64,000 nt of DNA from Echinicola sp. 20G (GCF_015533855.1 NZ_AP024154.1:1677001-1741000), one strand, 5' to 3'; numbered from the stretch's first letter, positions 26,515 through 36,255 are shown. Notes: a model not told the origin generated them from the sequence alone. A program made the numbers and translations.

Positions 26515-27906
26515 TCATTTGATCAGTTTATACACGCCATCAGATGTTTGGTGATACAAGTCAGCCAGAGCCGGAATATGTTTTGTCAATTCCTTGAAAG
26601 TACCTTCTTGATCGTAAATGACTTCTGGCCTTTCTCTTTGGAGGTCCAAATACACTTCAATCATCTTTTCATGACTGGAAAAATTGGTTAGCACCCTTTT
26701 GGAAAGTCTATAGTTAAGAAAAGGGCTTGCGATTTGGGTATTTTGATAAGCACTGATTTCGTCACCCAATACAAGAATCTTTTTTCCATCAGCAGGAGTT
26801 GGTTTCTTTAAGGTATAGTTCCAGCTTTTTTCGGGTTGGATTTTATAGATAGCCCAACTATAACCCACCGCTGGAACAAGGATAAGGAAAGAATAAAGCA
26901 GTATGTTAAGTTGCCTCTTGTTAATGAGGTAAATAAAGATTTGGGCAGTAAAGTAGGTCAAGCCCGGTAATATGACAACCATCTGATAAGGAGTTCTTCT
27001 GTTGGCAATAAAAATCGACAGTAAGGCAAAAAATGAAAATAGAATCATCAGTTGTTTTTGCTTTTGCTGGTTTACTGTAATGTTGGTGGTGACGGTGCCG
27101 ATAAGATAGCCAATAACCGAAAACAGGATGGGTGCTGCGATTAAAGCAGCCAAATCCAAGTAGGTGACGTGGGGATAGCTGGCCGTAATTCTAGTGGCTA
27201 ATACAAATTCAGTGATAAATTCCTGCAGTCCCCCGATCCAGAAGAAATAAATACAGCAAAGGATAAAAGGCTGAAAATATCCTACCAGAGAAAGCACCAA
27301 CTGGCTAAATGTAAAACCGCTGACGGAAATGCCTGCCACAATCATAAATGGCAGAAAAACAATCAACGGAAAGTGAAAGCATGCAGCGATACCTCCAAAT
27401 ATTCCTACCAGTAAAACAGATTCGGTGTTTTCCTTATTGATCAATGTTTGGGAAAAAAGCTGTCCCAAAGCCAAAATAATAAAGGTGGTCCCCATCAATG
27501 CAGGGGATAAAGTGAGCAGGTCAAAAGAAAAATGGAATAGGATGATCATGACCATTGCTGGAAGATAGGTGTAGTCATCATAAGCTTTGTAGGCGATAAA
27601 AAGTCTATTGATATAGGTGACCTGGAATAAAATAATGAGGGCAGCAAGAGCCTTATACGTCCACCATGACCTTCCTGCGACCAGGTCTATTAGCCAATAG
27701 ATATATGCAGACAAGGGGCCAATATCATCCACCACATCCAAGTACAGAAAATAGCCAGAGCTTAGCCTTTCTCCTACTAGCATCCATGATAGCTCGGGAG
27801 CCAACAAGGGAATATCCATCAACAAATAAGGTATGCTTAATACGGAGAAAAGAAGGATGATACCTATAATTCTAAATGGGTCATTTATTCTGAAAAAACT
27901 TAGCAA
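26515..27906 (-). CDS. Multi-pass membrane protein of unknown function
   Basis: A 463-residue protein with about ten to twelve hydrophobic helices spread from residue 12 to 370 and a soluble C-terminal tail of about 90 residues (starting near KPTPADGKKILVLGDE, with a nucleotide- or sugar-binding-like beta strand/turn). Overall it resembles dolichol-phosphate-mannose-dependent-type glycosyltransferase membrane proteins in layout, but I see no DD/DE catalytic motif that would prove it. It is divergent from rbfA. Confidence 0.7.
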   Translation of the reverse strand: MLSFFRINDPFRIIGIILLFSVLSIPYLLMDIPLLAPELSWMLVGERLSSGYFLYLDVVDDIGPLSAYIYWLIDLVAGRSWWTYKALAALIILFQVTYINRLFIAYKAYDDYTYLPAMVMIILFHFSFDLLTLSPALMGTTFIILALGQLFSQTLINKENTESVLLVGIFGGIAACFHFPLIVFLPFMIVAGISVSGFTFSQLVLSLVGYFQPFILCCIYFFWIGGLQEFITEFVLATRITASYPHVTYLDLAALIAAPILFSVIGYLIGTVTTNITVNQQKQKQLMILFSFFALLSIFIANRRTPYQMVVILPGLTYFTAQIFIYLINKRQLNILLYSFLILVPAVGYSWAIYKIQPEKSWNYTLKKPTPADGKKILVLGDEISAYQNTQIASPFLNYRLSKRVLTNFSSHEKMIEVYLDLQRERPEVIYDQEGTFKELTKHIPALADLYHQTSDGVYKLIK

Positions 27907-27973
27907 GGGAATTATCTCGTTGAAGGTTGCGTATTCTAAACGTACGAAATTAAAGGTTAGTCATTTAAATCAC

Positions 27974-27981
27974 TAAATTTG
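27974..27981 (+). promoter_or_regulatory. Candidate -7 promoter element of rbfA
   Basis: TAAATTTG, an exact TAnnTTTG match, 18 bases upstream of the rbfA ATG. The -33 element is not recognisable. Confidence 0.45.
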
Positions 27982-27999
27982 TACGGATAATTATTCAAT

Positions 28000-28380
28000 A
28001 TGGAAAGCAAGAGACAACAAAAGTATTCAAAGTTAATTCAAAAAGAAATTGGTGAGATCTTCCAGAGGGAGTCTAAGCCCTTGGTAGGAAATGCAATGGT
28101 GACAGTGACCAGGGTTTTGATGAGCCCAGACCTGGGAGTGGCCAAGGTATATCTCAGCTTTTTATTGGCCAACAATAAAGAAATGTTGGAGAATATTGAT
28201 TCCCATAAAAAGGAAATTAGAAGACATTTGGGAAACAGGATAGGGAAATCCGTTCGTGTAGTGCCGGAATTGATTTTTTATCCAGATGACTCTTCTGCTT
28301 ATGCTCAGCATATGGACAAGGTTATCGGTGATCTTAATATTCCTGAAGCACCAGAGGAGGAGGATGAAGACGAAGATTGA
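28000..28380 (+). CDS. rbfA: 30S ribosome-binding factor A
   Basis: A 126-residue KH-like cold-shock and 16S rRNA maturation factor. It opens with SKRQQKYSKLIQKEIGEIFQ, has VTVTRVLMSPDLGVAKVYLS in the middle and the PELIFYPDDS strand near 87, and ends in a very acidic tail (EAPEEEDEDED). It acts on the 5' helix of 16S rRNA during late 30S assembly. The next gene starts about 80 bases downstream. Confidence 0.94.
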   Translation: MESKRQQKYSKLIQKEIGEIFQRESKPLVGNAMVTVTRVLMSPDLGVAKVYLSFLLANNKEMLENIDSHKKEIRRHLGNRIGKSVRVVPELIFYPDDSSAYAQHMDKVIGDLNIPEAPEEEDEDED

Positions 28381-28459
28381 TTTTTCGAAAAAATGATTAC
28401 CTTTTAAGATCATTTTAGAAAATGAAAAAATAATTGTCTGTTTTAGATCAACCAATTCA

Positions 28460-29683
28460 GTGAACCTATCCTTTTTTATTGCATCCCGGTATTTTCGAAG
28501 CAAAAAGAAAAGAAACTTTATCAATGTTCTTTCATGGATTGCCATGGTAGGAGTGGCAGTAGGCACTACTGCTTTAATCGTGGTACTTTCTGTTTTCAAT
28601 GGATTGGAAGATTTGATCAGGGGGCTTTATGGCTCCTTTGATGCGGATTTGAAGATTGAAGCCAGCTTGGGCAAGTCATTTGAAGCGACGGAAGGCTGGT
28701 TAGATAGTCTCAGTAATGTAGAAGGGGTGGCTGTTTTGACTGAAGTAGTGGAAGACAATGCGTTGCTCAAATATGGGGATGACCAGATCATCGTTACCAT
28801 GAAAGGTGTGAGTGATAATTTTTTGGACGACCATCGTTTCAGCACTGGGAACTTAACAGGTGATAAAACTTTGGGGACTGATTTGATGCCAAAGGCCATT
28901 GTGGGACGAGGTGTTGGTTATTTTTTAGGCATAGACCCAAAGAACGAATTTGAAAAATTAAGAGTGTACTACCCTAAGGCTCCCCGAGCAGGCACATTGG
29001 ACCCAAGACAAATGTACAATTCTGGTATGTTGGGATTTGGAAGCTTTTACAGTGTGGAGAAGAAGTTTGATGACAATTATGTAGTGGTTCCCTTGTCTTT
29101 TGCTTTGGATGTGATGGATTATGGGGATAAGAGAACATCCTTGGAGGTTATGGTAAGTGAAGGTCAGGATGTGGAAAAAGTAAAAGATAGATTGAGGGCG
29201 ATTTTGGGAGATGCTTTTACCATAAAAAACAAAGACGAGCAACATGCCGGCTTGATTAGGGCCATCAGAATAGAAAAGCTGTTTGTTTTCATCACGCTTA
29301 CTTTTATCCTAGCAGTTGCTTCCTTTAATATTTTCTTTTCACTGAGTATGTTGGCCATTGAAAAGAAAAAAGATATTGCGGTCATGTTGGCGATGGGGGC
29401 TACTGAAAAACTCATTCGATCCATTTATATCAAACAAGGAGCGATCATTGCATTTTCAGGAGCATTGATTGGCTTGGTATTGGGGTACCTTTTGTGCTGG
29501 CTGCAGCAGAGTTTTGGCTTAGTTTCTTTAGGGGTAAGTTCTTCTGTGGTCAACAGCTATCCAGTTGAAATCATTTGGACGGATTTTGTCTGGACGAGCT
29601 TGAGTGTACTTATGATAACTTTTTTAGCTTCCTATAGACCTGCTACTATTGCCACAAAAGTCAATACCATAGAGCATTTATAA
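28460..29683 (+). CDS. FtsX-like ABC permease, LolC/E type
   Basis: A 407-residue protein with one N-terminal helix (about 20-47), a large periplasmic domain (about 48-270) and three C-terminal helices (about 275-300, 320-345, 375-397), the MacB/LolC layout. The start is a GTG at 28460, chosen because the typical opening NLSFFIASRYFRSKKKRNFINVLSW follows at once. It would release lipoproteins from the inner membrane together with a LolD ATPase encoded elsewhere. Confidence 0.88.
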   Translation: MNLSFFIASRYFRSKKKRNFINVLSWIAMVGVAVGTTALIVVLSVFNGLEDLIRGLYGSFDADLKIEASLGKSFEATEGWLDSLSNVEGVAVLTEVVEDNALLKYGDDQIIVTMKGVSDNFLDDHRFSTGNLTGDKTLGTDLMPKAIVGRGVGYFLGIDPKNEFEKLRVYYPKAPRAGTLDPRQMYNSGMLGFGSFYSVEKKFDDNYVVVPLSFALDVMDYGDKRTSLEVMVSEGQDVEKVKDRLRAILGDAFTIKNKDEQHAGLIRAIRIEKLFVFITLTFILAVASFNIFFSLSMLAIEKKKDIAVMLAMGATEKLIRSIYIKQGAIIAFSGALIGLVLGYLLCWLQQSFGLVSLGVSSSVVNSYPVEIIWTDFVWTSLSVLMITFLASYRPATIATKVNTIEHL

Positions 29684-29688
29684 AAAAA

Positions 29689-29724
29689 AGGCCAGATAAA
29701 ATCTCTAGGATTTTATCTGGCCTT
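29689..29724. terminator. Bidirectional terminator between convergent genes
   Basis: A long perfect stem (AAGGCCAGATAAAATC side at 29689-29703, complement at 29709-29724) with a 5-base loop. An A-run precedes it on the plus strand, giving a T-run for the minus-strand gene ending at 29747; a TGTTTTTT tract follows on the plus strand. Confidence 0.85.
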
Positions 29725-29746
29725 AATTGATGTTTTTTATTAGCGC

Positions 29747-31330
29747 TTAATAGGAAAAGGTTTGTTCAAACTCCAGTCTGGCCAATCTATACTCTTTATT
29801 GTACTGCCCTAACACAACCATTTCATTTTTAGAAACTTGCTTGCAGGCAGAAGGCTTGGTCAGAATGTTGATGTTTTGGGAGAGTGAGAGGGCTTCTTTT
29901 TTGATCTTGCCATTCCAATCCAATTCTACCAAAGCTACCAAGACATCCTTCTGTGGAGCTTTGGGGTTGAAAAGTACCGGTTCACAGACCCCATTACACA
30001 AATTCTCAGGATTGTCATTGAAGACCAAATAGACTTTGTCGTGCATTACAGCGGTGGCATAGGAGGAAAAGGAGTTGTAGCCTCCCACAGCGATTTGGTT
30101 TTTCTGGATTTCTTCTGTCCACATTACTTGCCCGTCGGGATCAATACTGATGACTGCAATATTATTGTAACTGACTTTGCTGGAATGTGTAGCAGACCGA
30201 GGGCTATTGCTTGCCATCATGGTCGCTTGCTCGGCGATAAGTATTGCACCGCCATCGTTTCGCATAACCATGTCGGTTAGGTTGTAAGCAAAAATCCCAA
30301 GTTGCTTCTCCTGTCTGCTTATTTTTTTGTTGCTTTCACTGGCTACAGTCACTGGATCGAATTCCTTAAAACTTATTTGTTTTGGGAGTTTGTCAGAGGA
30401 ATCTAAAGTCATAAAGTAGCTGCCCACTGAATTTGATGCTTTTTCATCCTGATAAAGTCCGGCACAGACCAATTCGTTCTCGAGATTGGTGGCTATTTGC
30501 ATTTTGGTGAGGAATTTGCCTTTTATTTCAGGAGAAAAGGTTTTGGTCTTTTTACCTTGGTTCTGGATGGCCAATATTTGGTAATGGTAATTGGGCTCCC
30601 AAAATTTTTCAAGGTCTCCATTTTTTTCAACGTGCTTTGTCAAAACATACACGTCTCCTTTTGGGCTCAGGTGATAGTTTTCTAGAAGGCAGTGGCCATG
30701 CTCTAATTCACTGGTATAATCTATGGCCCATTGGGTGTTGAGGTGGCGGTCAAGTACCTGAAAGGAAAGCAATTCATTTTTACTGTTAGGATCCGGAAGG
30801 ATATGGGACACAAGGAGCATCGAGCCGTCAGTGGATGATTTAATATTGAAGCTGGGGCTGTCGTAAGCTGGGCCGTCATAACTAAGGGACTGGATAGTCA
30901 GTACTTCATTTTCCAAAGAGAGAGTGGTTTTGTTAACCCTTTGAGCCAAAAGAACTTTGGTTTTTGTTCCCCTTTCCAATGTACTATAGAAGCAATAAAG
31001 ATTGTCTCCCAGTTCAATTATCCTCTCAAATTGAGCTGGATGATCGGTGCTCGTTACCTTAAGTTCCCTGAATTGGCTGAGTTCCATTTGCTTGCTGTAC
31101 CGTTCAAGGACAGGGAAGTCATGGATGTTTCTTAATTCATCTTTAAGGCTGACTTTAGTGATGTAAATTCCTTGATCATCGCTGCCAACGATTTGACTGG
31201 GCATCATGTTGTTTTTTACATAGTTTTGACTGCCAAGATGTATGCTGGCTTGTGTTCCCGGTACTTGTTGGGAATAGGATGAAAGGCATAACATGAGTGC
31301 TGTGCCAAGGGTGAGTAGGATCTTTTTCAT
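29747..31330 (-). CDS. Secreted protein of unknown function
   Basis: A 527-residue protein with a signal peptide (MKKILLTLGTALMLCL, cleavage near SYSQ). The body is rich in beta strands and repeated Trp/Asp turns, which suggests a beta-propeller-like fold, but I recognise no family. The start at 31330 was chosen over an upstream ATG at 31471 because the signal peptide begins there and a promoter lies only 19 bases upstream. It is monocistronic with a shared bidirectional terminator. Confidence 0.75.
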   Translation of the reverse strand: MKKILLTLGTALMLCLSSYSQQVPGTQASIHLGSQNYVKNNMMPSQIVGSDDQGIYITKVSLKDELRNIHDFPVLERYSKQMELSQFRELKVTSTDHPAQFERIIELGDNLYCFYSTLERGTKTKVLLAQRVNKTTLSLENEVLTIQSLSYDGPAYDSPSFNIKSSTDGSMLLVSHILPDPNSKNELLSFQVLDRHLNTQWAIDYTSELEHGHCLLENYHLSPKGDVYVLTKHVEKNGDLEKFWEPNYHYQILAIQNQGKKTKTFSPEIKGKFLTKMQIATNLENELVCAGLYQDEKASNSVGSYFMTLDSSDKLPKQISFKEFDPVTVASESNKKISRQEKQLGIFAYNLTDMVMRNDGGAILIAEQATMMASNSPRSATHSSKVSYNNIAVISIDPDGQVMWTEEIQKNQIAVGGYNSFSSYATAVMHDKVYLVFNDNPENLCNGVCEPVLFNPKAPQKDVLVALVELDWNGKIKKEALSLSQNINILTKPSACKQVSKNEMVVLGQYNKEYRLARLEFEQTFSY

Positions 31331-31348
31331 AAAGGGGTGAATTTCAAG

Positions 31349-31380
31349 CAAATATCCGAACGTATTAAATGAAATACAAA
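31349..31380 (-). promoter_or_regulatory. Bacteroidota-type promoter of the secreted-protein gene
   Basis: On the minus strand: TTTG (31380-31377), exactly 20 bases, then GATATTTG (31356-31349), one mismatch from TAnnTTTG. It supports the ATG at 31330 as the true start, with a leader of roughly a dozen bases. Confidence 0.55.
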
Positions 31381-31812
31381 AAAATGTATTTAAAAGATGT
31401 AATCGTATGTTTGATGTAATTATCTGGAAGGAATGCGGATATAAACGGGGGTAATATTCTGACTTGTCCAAGCATGTCAGAATAAATTATCGTTATGGTA
31501 AATCGATTTAGATTACAAAAATGAGTAAAAAAATATCAGAAATAGGTTTTTTATTTACAAAATTGGTCTTTTCGTTTTTTGCCGGCTTGGTCCAACTGCT
31601 AATTGTTTTAAATAAATAGCCTGATACTCTTTAATGTACTAAGTAAGATGCAGGGTCTTGGTAAAACAGCTTTATAGATATGGCAAAAAATCCCTTTTTT
31701 CTTTTCTTTTTTCTATTAAAAATTCAAATAATTATTTACTTTGCAAGCTAGTATATTTTATAAAATTACTTCCTTACAAGTTGTTTTGGTAAGTAGTATT
31801 GCAAAAAGTGTT
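31381..31812. other. Long intergenic region before the SNF2 helicase gene
   Basis: About 430 AT-rich bases. Apart from the small candidate frame at 31521-31619 I see only a T-rich stretch (31691-31713) and a TTACTTTG (31736-31743), one mismatch from the -7 consensus, which could be the helicase promoter. Confidence 0.5.
31521..31619 (+). CDS. Candidate 32-residue single-helix membrane peptide
   Basis: ATG at 31521 to TAG at 31617-31619. The product has a polar start (MSKKISEIG) and one hydrophobic stretch of about 20 residues (FLFTKLVFSFFAGLVQLLIV) ending LNK. The clean positive-head, hydrophobic-body pattern is what a small membrane peptide or a type I toxin-like peptide would look like, but chance in AT-rich DNA is possible. 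Confidence 0.3.
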   Translation: MSKKISEIGFLFTKLVFSFFAGLVQLLIVLNK

Positions 31813-34752
31813 ATGAAAGTTTCTCCGGATAAGCCATTTGAGATTGTTTATTCTCTTTTTAGCCATGAATACTTGGGAATCCTTTTCGAGTCTTTTGTAA
31901 TCCAATTGGACGAAAAGGGAAGGCTTTCTTTTGCCTATCAAAACATCGCCTCCCAGAATGCCAGGGAGTTTGCAAGCGGACTAGATGAGGATGACTATGA
32001 GTTGATCAAGCTGATGGATAGCATGCAGCATGATGCTATCGTAAAGCAATTCAATACCAAGAAGCTTAAGCCAAAAGAATACCTTACCAGAGTTTATGAC
32101 ACGAGCAGCGAAACTACCGCCAATACTGAAATCAGGAAGCTCATTGAACTGAAGCTGGAGAGTGCCCGCTCGAAGATTCTAGAAAAAATTAAAGGAAAGA
32201 GACTCTTTGAAATGGGCAATGATGGAAATCCTATTTGGAAAGAAATCAATGTTATGCCTCAAATGGCCTCGGTACTTTTTCACTTCAGAAGAAATGAGGA
32301 CAATACCCATTATTTCCCGACTTTGAAATATGACGGGGAAAAGCTGGATTGGCAATATAAAGGAGGGTACTTGATTTGTGAGAAGCCGGCTTGGCTTGTG
32401 GTGAACGGGAACCTTTATAATTTTGAAAAGGGCGTTGATGGTAAGAAACTAAAGCCTTTTTTAAACAAAAAGTTTATTGTTATTCCTAAAAACGTAGAGC
32501 AATCCTATTATCAAAAGTTTATCACGCAGTTGGTGGCCTCCTTTGATGTATATGCCAAAGGCTTTGATATCAAAGTGCAGCGCAGCCAACCAGAGGCATT
32601 GCTAAGTTTAAGTGATCTTCCGGGAAGTGGTGGTAATACCGATTTGTTTGGTAATACTCAAGAATCCATTGAGGAAGATAAAATAGTATTTGATCTAAAG
32701 TTCCAATATGGTAATTATTCCTTCAGGTCTGAAGAGAAAAAATCCAACAATGTTGAGCTGGAGCAAAAAGGAGACAATTATGTTTTCCATAAAGTTATTC
32801 GCGATCTTGAGAGGGAAAAGTCCTATGGTGATTATTTGAAAAACTTAGGCTTGCCCGTAAGGACTTCGCGTTTTTCTCTGGGTAAGTCCAAGGCCTTTGA
32901 TTGGTTGAACTCCAACCGGGAAGCCTTGGAGGATATGGGGGTAAAAATACTCCAAAACCAAAGTGCCAAAGGAAAGAAATACTTTATCGGTAATGCTTCC
33001 ATCAAAGTGGAAGTCAAAGAAAATATAGACTGGTTTGATGTGAATGCCATCATCAGCTTTGGAAGCTATGAAGTGCCGTTTTCCCAAATCAGAAAGCTAT
33101 TGGTAAAAGGCAAGTCTGAGTTTGAGCTGCCCAATGGTGAGATAGCCGTGATTCCGGATTCTTGGTTTGTGAATTATTCTGAGATTTTCTCTTTCTTAGA
33201 AAGTGGTGAGCAGCAGCAGGATAATATGATGTTGAAAAAGCACCACATTGCCCTGGCCCAAGAACTACAAAAAGGTAACCTTATTGATCTGACCTTAAGC
33301 CGCAAGCTGGAGAAGTTGAAGGATTTTTCGGAAATGGAATCCTATGAGCTTTCTAAACATTTTAAAGGCACGCTGAGGCCTTACCAAAAGGCTGGATATG
33401 ATTGGTTGAGGTTCTTGAATGAATATAATTTTGGAGGTTGTTTGGCTGACGATATGGGTCTAGGTAAGACCGTTCAGACTTTGGCTATGTTGGCTCATGA
33501 GAAAGAAAGAACAGAAGGAGCTACTTCACTTTTGGTGATGCCAACATCTTTGATCTATAACTGGGAAGTGGAGGCGCGTAAGTTTACGCCAAAATTGAAA
33601 ATTCTGGTTTACACTGGTTCCCAAAGGATCAAGGATAACAGCCGTTTTTCCAAATATGACTTGGTGTTGACTTCCTATGGGATTACTCGTTTGGATGTAG
33701 ATATTCTAAAGGGTTTTTATTTCAATTATATCATTTTAGATGAGTCGCAGGCTATCAAGAACCCTGGAAGTATTATCTCGAAGGCTGTTAATCAATTGGT
33801 ATGTAAGCACCGATTGATCCTGACCGGTACTCCTGTGGAGAATGGTACCATGGATTTGTGGTCCCAAATGAATTTTGTGAACCAAGGCTTGTTGGGAACT
33901 CAGGGCATGTTTAAAAAGCAATTTCTGCAACCCATCGAGAAGAAAAATGACATGGACAAAGCAGCCAAGCTGCATGCCATGATCAAGCCTTTTGTGTTGA
34001 GGAGGCTGAAAACACAAGTGGCGACTGATTTGCCTGAAAAGGTGATCAACGTTAAATACTCGAATATGACTTCGGAGCAGGAAAAAGCTTACGAGGAAGT
34101 AAAAGGGTATTACCGTGAAAAAATTGTCCAGGAGATGAGCATTCCGGGCATGAACCGTCAGGCATTCACCTTGTTGAGAGGTTTGACCCAATTGCGGCAA
34201 ATTGCCAACCACCCTCGTTTGACCGACACTACTTATACAGGTGATTCCGGTAAAATGGAGGACATTACCCATATGTTGGATTCTACCGCTAGGGAAGGTC
34301 ACAAGGTTTTGGTGTTTAGCCAATTTGTGAAGCACTTGGCCATTGTCAAAGAGTATTTGGATGAGAGTAAAATTCCTTATGCATATCTGGACGGGACGAC
34401 TAAGGACCGTCAAGCGCAGGTCAATGCTTTTCAAGAAAATGAAAAGGTAAAAATCTTCCTGATTTCATTGAAGGCTGGTGGTGTTGGACTGAACCTGACC
34501 AAGGCCGAATATGTCTTTTTGTTGGATCCATGGTGGAACCCTGCAGTAGAAGCGCAAGCCATAGACAGGGCACACAGGATCGGTCAAGAAAATAAGGTGA
34601 TCATCTATAAGTTCATTACACACAATACAGTGGAGGAGAAAATCATGGCCCTTCAAGAGAGGAAAATGGCTTTGGCCGGGGAGTTGATCAGTACAGAAGA
34701 GAGCTTTATGAAGAGCCTTAATAAAGAAGATATTGAAGCATTGCTGGCCTAG
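31813..34752 (+). CDS. SNF2-family DEAD/DEAH helicase
   Basis: A 979-residue protein with a long N-terminal region (about 1-500) lacking an obvious SWIM zinc motif, then a SNF2 ATPase: Walker A DDMGLGKT with Lys552, Walker B DESQ (643-646), LTGTPVENG (motif III) and the helicase C-terminal lobe ending in AHRIGQ (motif VI). Such enzymes remodel protein-DNA complexes or RNA polymerase (as RapA does). I chose the ATG at 31813 because the residues before it (from 31741) do not resemble the family opening. Confidence 0.9.
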   Translation: MKVSPDKPFEIVYSLFSHEYLGILFESFVIQLDEKGRLSFAYQNIASQNAREFASGLDEDDYELIKLMDSMQHDAIVKQFNTKKLKPKEYLTRVYDTSSETTANTEIRKLIELKLESARSKILEKIKGKRLFEMGNDGNPIWKEINVMPQMASVLFHFRRNEDNTHYFPTLKYDGEKLDWQYKGGYLICEKPAWLVVNGNLYNFEKGVDGKKLKPFLNKKFIVIPKNVEQSYYQKFITQLVASFDVYAKGFDIKVQRSQPEALLSLSDLPGSGGNTDLFGNTQESIEEDKIVFDLKFQYGNYSFRSEEKKSNNVELEQKGDNYVFHKVIRDLEREKSYGDYLKNLGLPVRTSRFSLGKSKAFDWLNSNREALEDMGVKILQNQSAKGKKYFIGNASIKVEVKENIDWFDVNAIISFGSYEVPFSQIRKLLVKGKSEFELPNGEIAVIPDSWFVNYSEIFSFLESGEQQQDNMMLKKHHIALAQELQKGNLIDLTLSRKLEKLKDFSEMESYELSKHFKGTLRPYQKAGYDWLRFLNEYNFGGCLADDMGLGKTVQTLAMLAHEKERTEGATSLLVMPTSLIYNWEVEARKFTPKLKILVYTGSQRIKDNSRFSKYDLVLTSYGITRLDVDILKGFYFNYIILDESQAIKNPGSIISKAVNQLVCKHRLILTGTPVENGTMDLWSQMNFVNQGLLGTQGMFKKQFLQPIEKKNDMDKAAKLHAMIKPFVLRRLKTQVATDLPEKVINVKYSNMTSEQEKAYEEVKGYYREKIVQEMSIPGMNRQAFTLLRGLTQLRQIANHPRLTDTTYTGDSGKMEDITHMLDSTAREGHKVLVFSQFVKHLAIVKEYLDESKIPYAYLDGTTKDRQAQVNAFQENEKVKIFLISLKAGGVGLNLTKAEYVFLLDPWWNPAVEAQAIDRAHRIGQENKVIIYKFITHNTVEEKIMALQERKMALAGELISTEESFMKSLNKEDIEALLA

Positions 34753-34890
34753 GCGATGCGTCTTGATTTTTTTAATGTTATTAAGAAATGAGGTTTTTTA
34801 TAAACTTTTGTAATATTAATGGCTTATAGATAATTTATCCATATTTTTAAGCAGTTATAATTAGTATTACCAAAATTTTTAATAGTAAAC

Positions 34891-35745
34891 ATGGAGTGCG
34901 CGATTTTGATCATACAGTGCCGGGACCAAAAAGGTATCGTAGCAGCTGTTTCACAGTTTCTTTATTTTCATAATGGGAATGTACAGGAAGTAGACCAATA
35001 CATCGATAATGAAACGGGTGATTTTTTCATGAGAGCCAAGTGGGAATTGGAGAGTTTTGCCATCCAAAAAGACCAAATAGAGCGAATATTTGCGGAAACG
35101 GTAGGCGTGAAATTTGGGATGAATTTCAGTTTGCACTTTACTGAGCCAAAACCTAGAATGGCCATATTTGTTTCCAAACTTTCCCATTGCCTATTTGATA
35201 TACTTTCACGGTATTACAGTGGACAGTTTGAAGTGGAAATTCCAATGGTGATTTCCAATCACGATAACCTAAGGTCTGTGGTGGAAGCATTTGGGATACC
35301 TTATTATTACTTCCCGATCACCAAGGAAAATAAGCTGGAGCAAGAGCAAAAACAGTTGGAGCTCATGAAGGAGCATGGAGTGGACTTTGTGGTATTGGCG
35401 AGGTACATGCAAATCTTGAGTCCTGCATTTATTGCCAATTATAAGCACCAAATAATCAATATTCACCATTCATTTCTACCCGCTTTTGTGGGGGCCAAGC
35501 CTTATCATGCAGCCCATAAAAGAGGGGTGAAGATCATTGGTGCCACAGGGCATTATGTGACAGAAGAGTTGGATGCGGGACCAATTATAGAGCAGGATAT
35601 TGCGCGAGTAAAGCATCATAATACAGTGGAAGAGCTAGTACAGATAGGTCAGGATGTGGAAAAAGTGGTGTTGTCAAAAGCCATCAAATACCATTTGGCC
35701 AAAAAGGTGATGGTTATGGGCAATAAGACTATAATCTTTAATTAA
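34891..35745 (+). CDS. purU: Formyltetrahydrofolate deformylase
   Basis: A 284-residue enzyme with an N-terminal ACT domain (about 3-80) and a formyltransferase-fold catalytic domain carrying Asn190, His192 (INIHHSFLPAF) and Asp228 (ELDAGPII), the catalytic triad of the family. It hydrolyses 10-formyl-THF to formate and THF, feeding formate to PurT and balancing one-carbon units. It is flanked downstream by a strong hairpin. Confidence 0.94.
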   Translation: MECAILIIQCRDQKGIVAAVSQFLYFHNGNVQEVDQYIDNETGDFFMRAKWELESFAIQKDQIERIFAETVGVKFGMNFSLHFTEPKPRMAIFVSKLSHCLFDILSRYYSGQFEVEIPMVISNHDNLRSVVEAFGIPYYYFPITKENKLEQEQKQLELMKEHGVDFVVLARYMQILSPAFIANYKHQIINIHHSFLPAFVGAKPYHAAHKRGVKIIGATGHYVTEELDAGPIIEQDIARVKHHNTVEELVQIGQDVEKVVLSKAIKYHLAKKVMVMGNKTIIFN

Positions 35746-35746
35746 G

Positions 35747-35794
35747 AAGCACTTGTCCCGAAGCTTGATACGCTTCTTCGGAACAAGTGCTTTT
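35747..35794. terminator. Long hairpin terminator between purU and the META lipoprotein gene
   Basis: AAGCACTTGT (35747-35756) pairs with ACAAGTGCTT (35783-35792), with an inner stem CCGAAG/CTTCGG and a 12-base loop region. TTTT follows on the plus strand, and the mirrored A-rich side suits the convergent minus-strand gene, so it is probably bidirectional. Confidence 0.8.
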
Positions 35795-35802
35795 AGAGAA
35801 AG

Positions 35803-36207
35803 TTAGTTGATCTGTTGAAATTCAACTGTAATATTTCCGTCTCCATCATAGAAAACCATTCTATCCGCAGTAGTGGTGTATTTCTCACTATTTTCCAAAG
35901 AGCTCAAATAAGCATTTTGGATTATTTTTCCCTCACAGGCTTGTGTATCTGTATATAGTGTGGAAAATTTTACTTTGTCTTTGTTGTAAACTGCTTTTCC
36001 TCTAAACTGGTCACAGGGGGCTTGGCCGCCCACTTCCTGTCCTTCACCAAATTCAAGGGTTAGTTTGGCCAGTTGCTCTTTTGTGGCTGGAGCACCATTT
36101 ATCGAACGTACTTTCCAGTCATGCTTGCCTATATCCTCCGGCTCACCGCAAGAAAACAGGGAAAGAGAAATCAAGGCCATTCCCATTAATGCATTAAACA
36201 ATTTCAT
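35803..36207 (-). CDS. META domain (HslJ-like) lipoprotein
   Basis: A 134-residue protein with a lipoprotein signal (ISLSLFSC, Cys about 19) and a META domain: the APCDQFRGKAVY and TDTQACEGK boxes hold the two family cysteines. META proteins are small outer-membrane-associated or periplasmic proteins (E. coli HslJ is linked to novobiocin resistance). The start at 36207 gives the lipoprotein signal directly; the upstream ATG at 36276 would add an unlikely leader. A perfect inverted repeat sits 50 bases upstream. Confidence 0.8.
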   Translation of the reverse strand: MKLFNALMGMALISLSLFSCGEPEDIGKHDWKVRSINGAPATKEQLAKLTLEFGEGQEVGGQAPCDQFRGKAVYNKDKVKFSTLYTDTQACEGKIIQNAYLSSLENSEKYTTTADRMVFYDGDGNITVEFQQIN

Positions 36208-36255
36208 GATATTTAATTTTTGTGGTTGATAAACTGATTCGCAACAACTGCCTTG

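Noticed and set aside
33736..34434. A 232-residue minus-strand frame
   Set aside because: It is antisense to the SNF2 helicase core, which has complete ATPase motifs.
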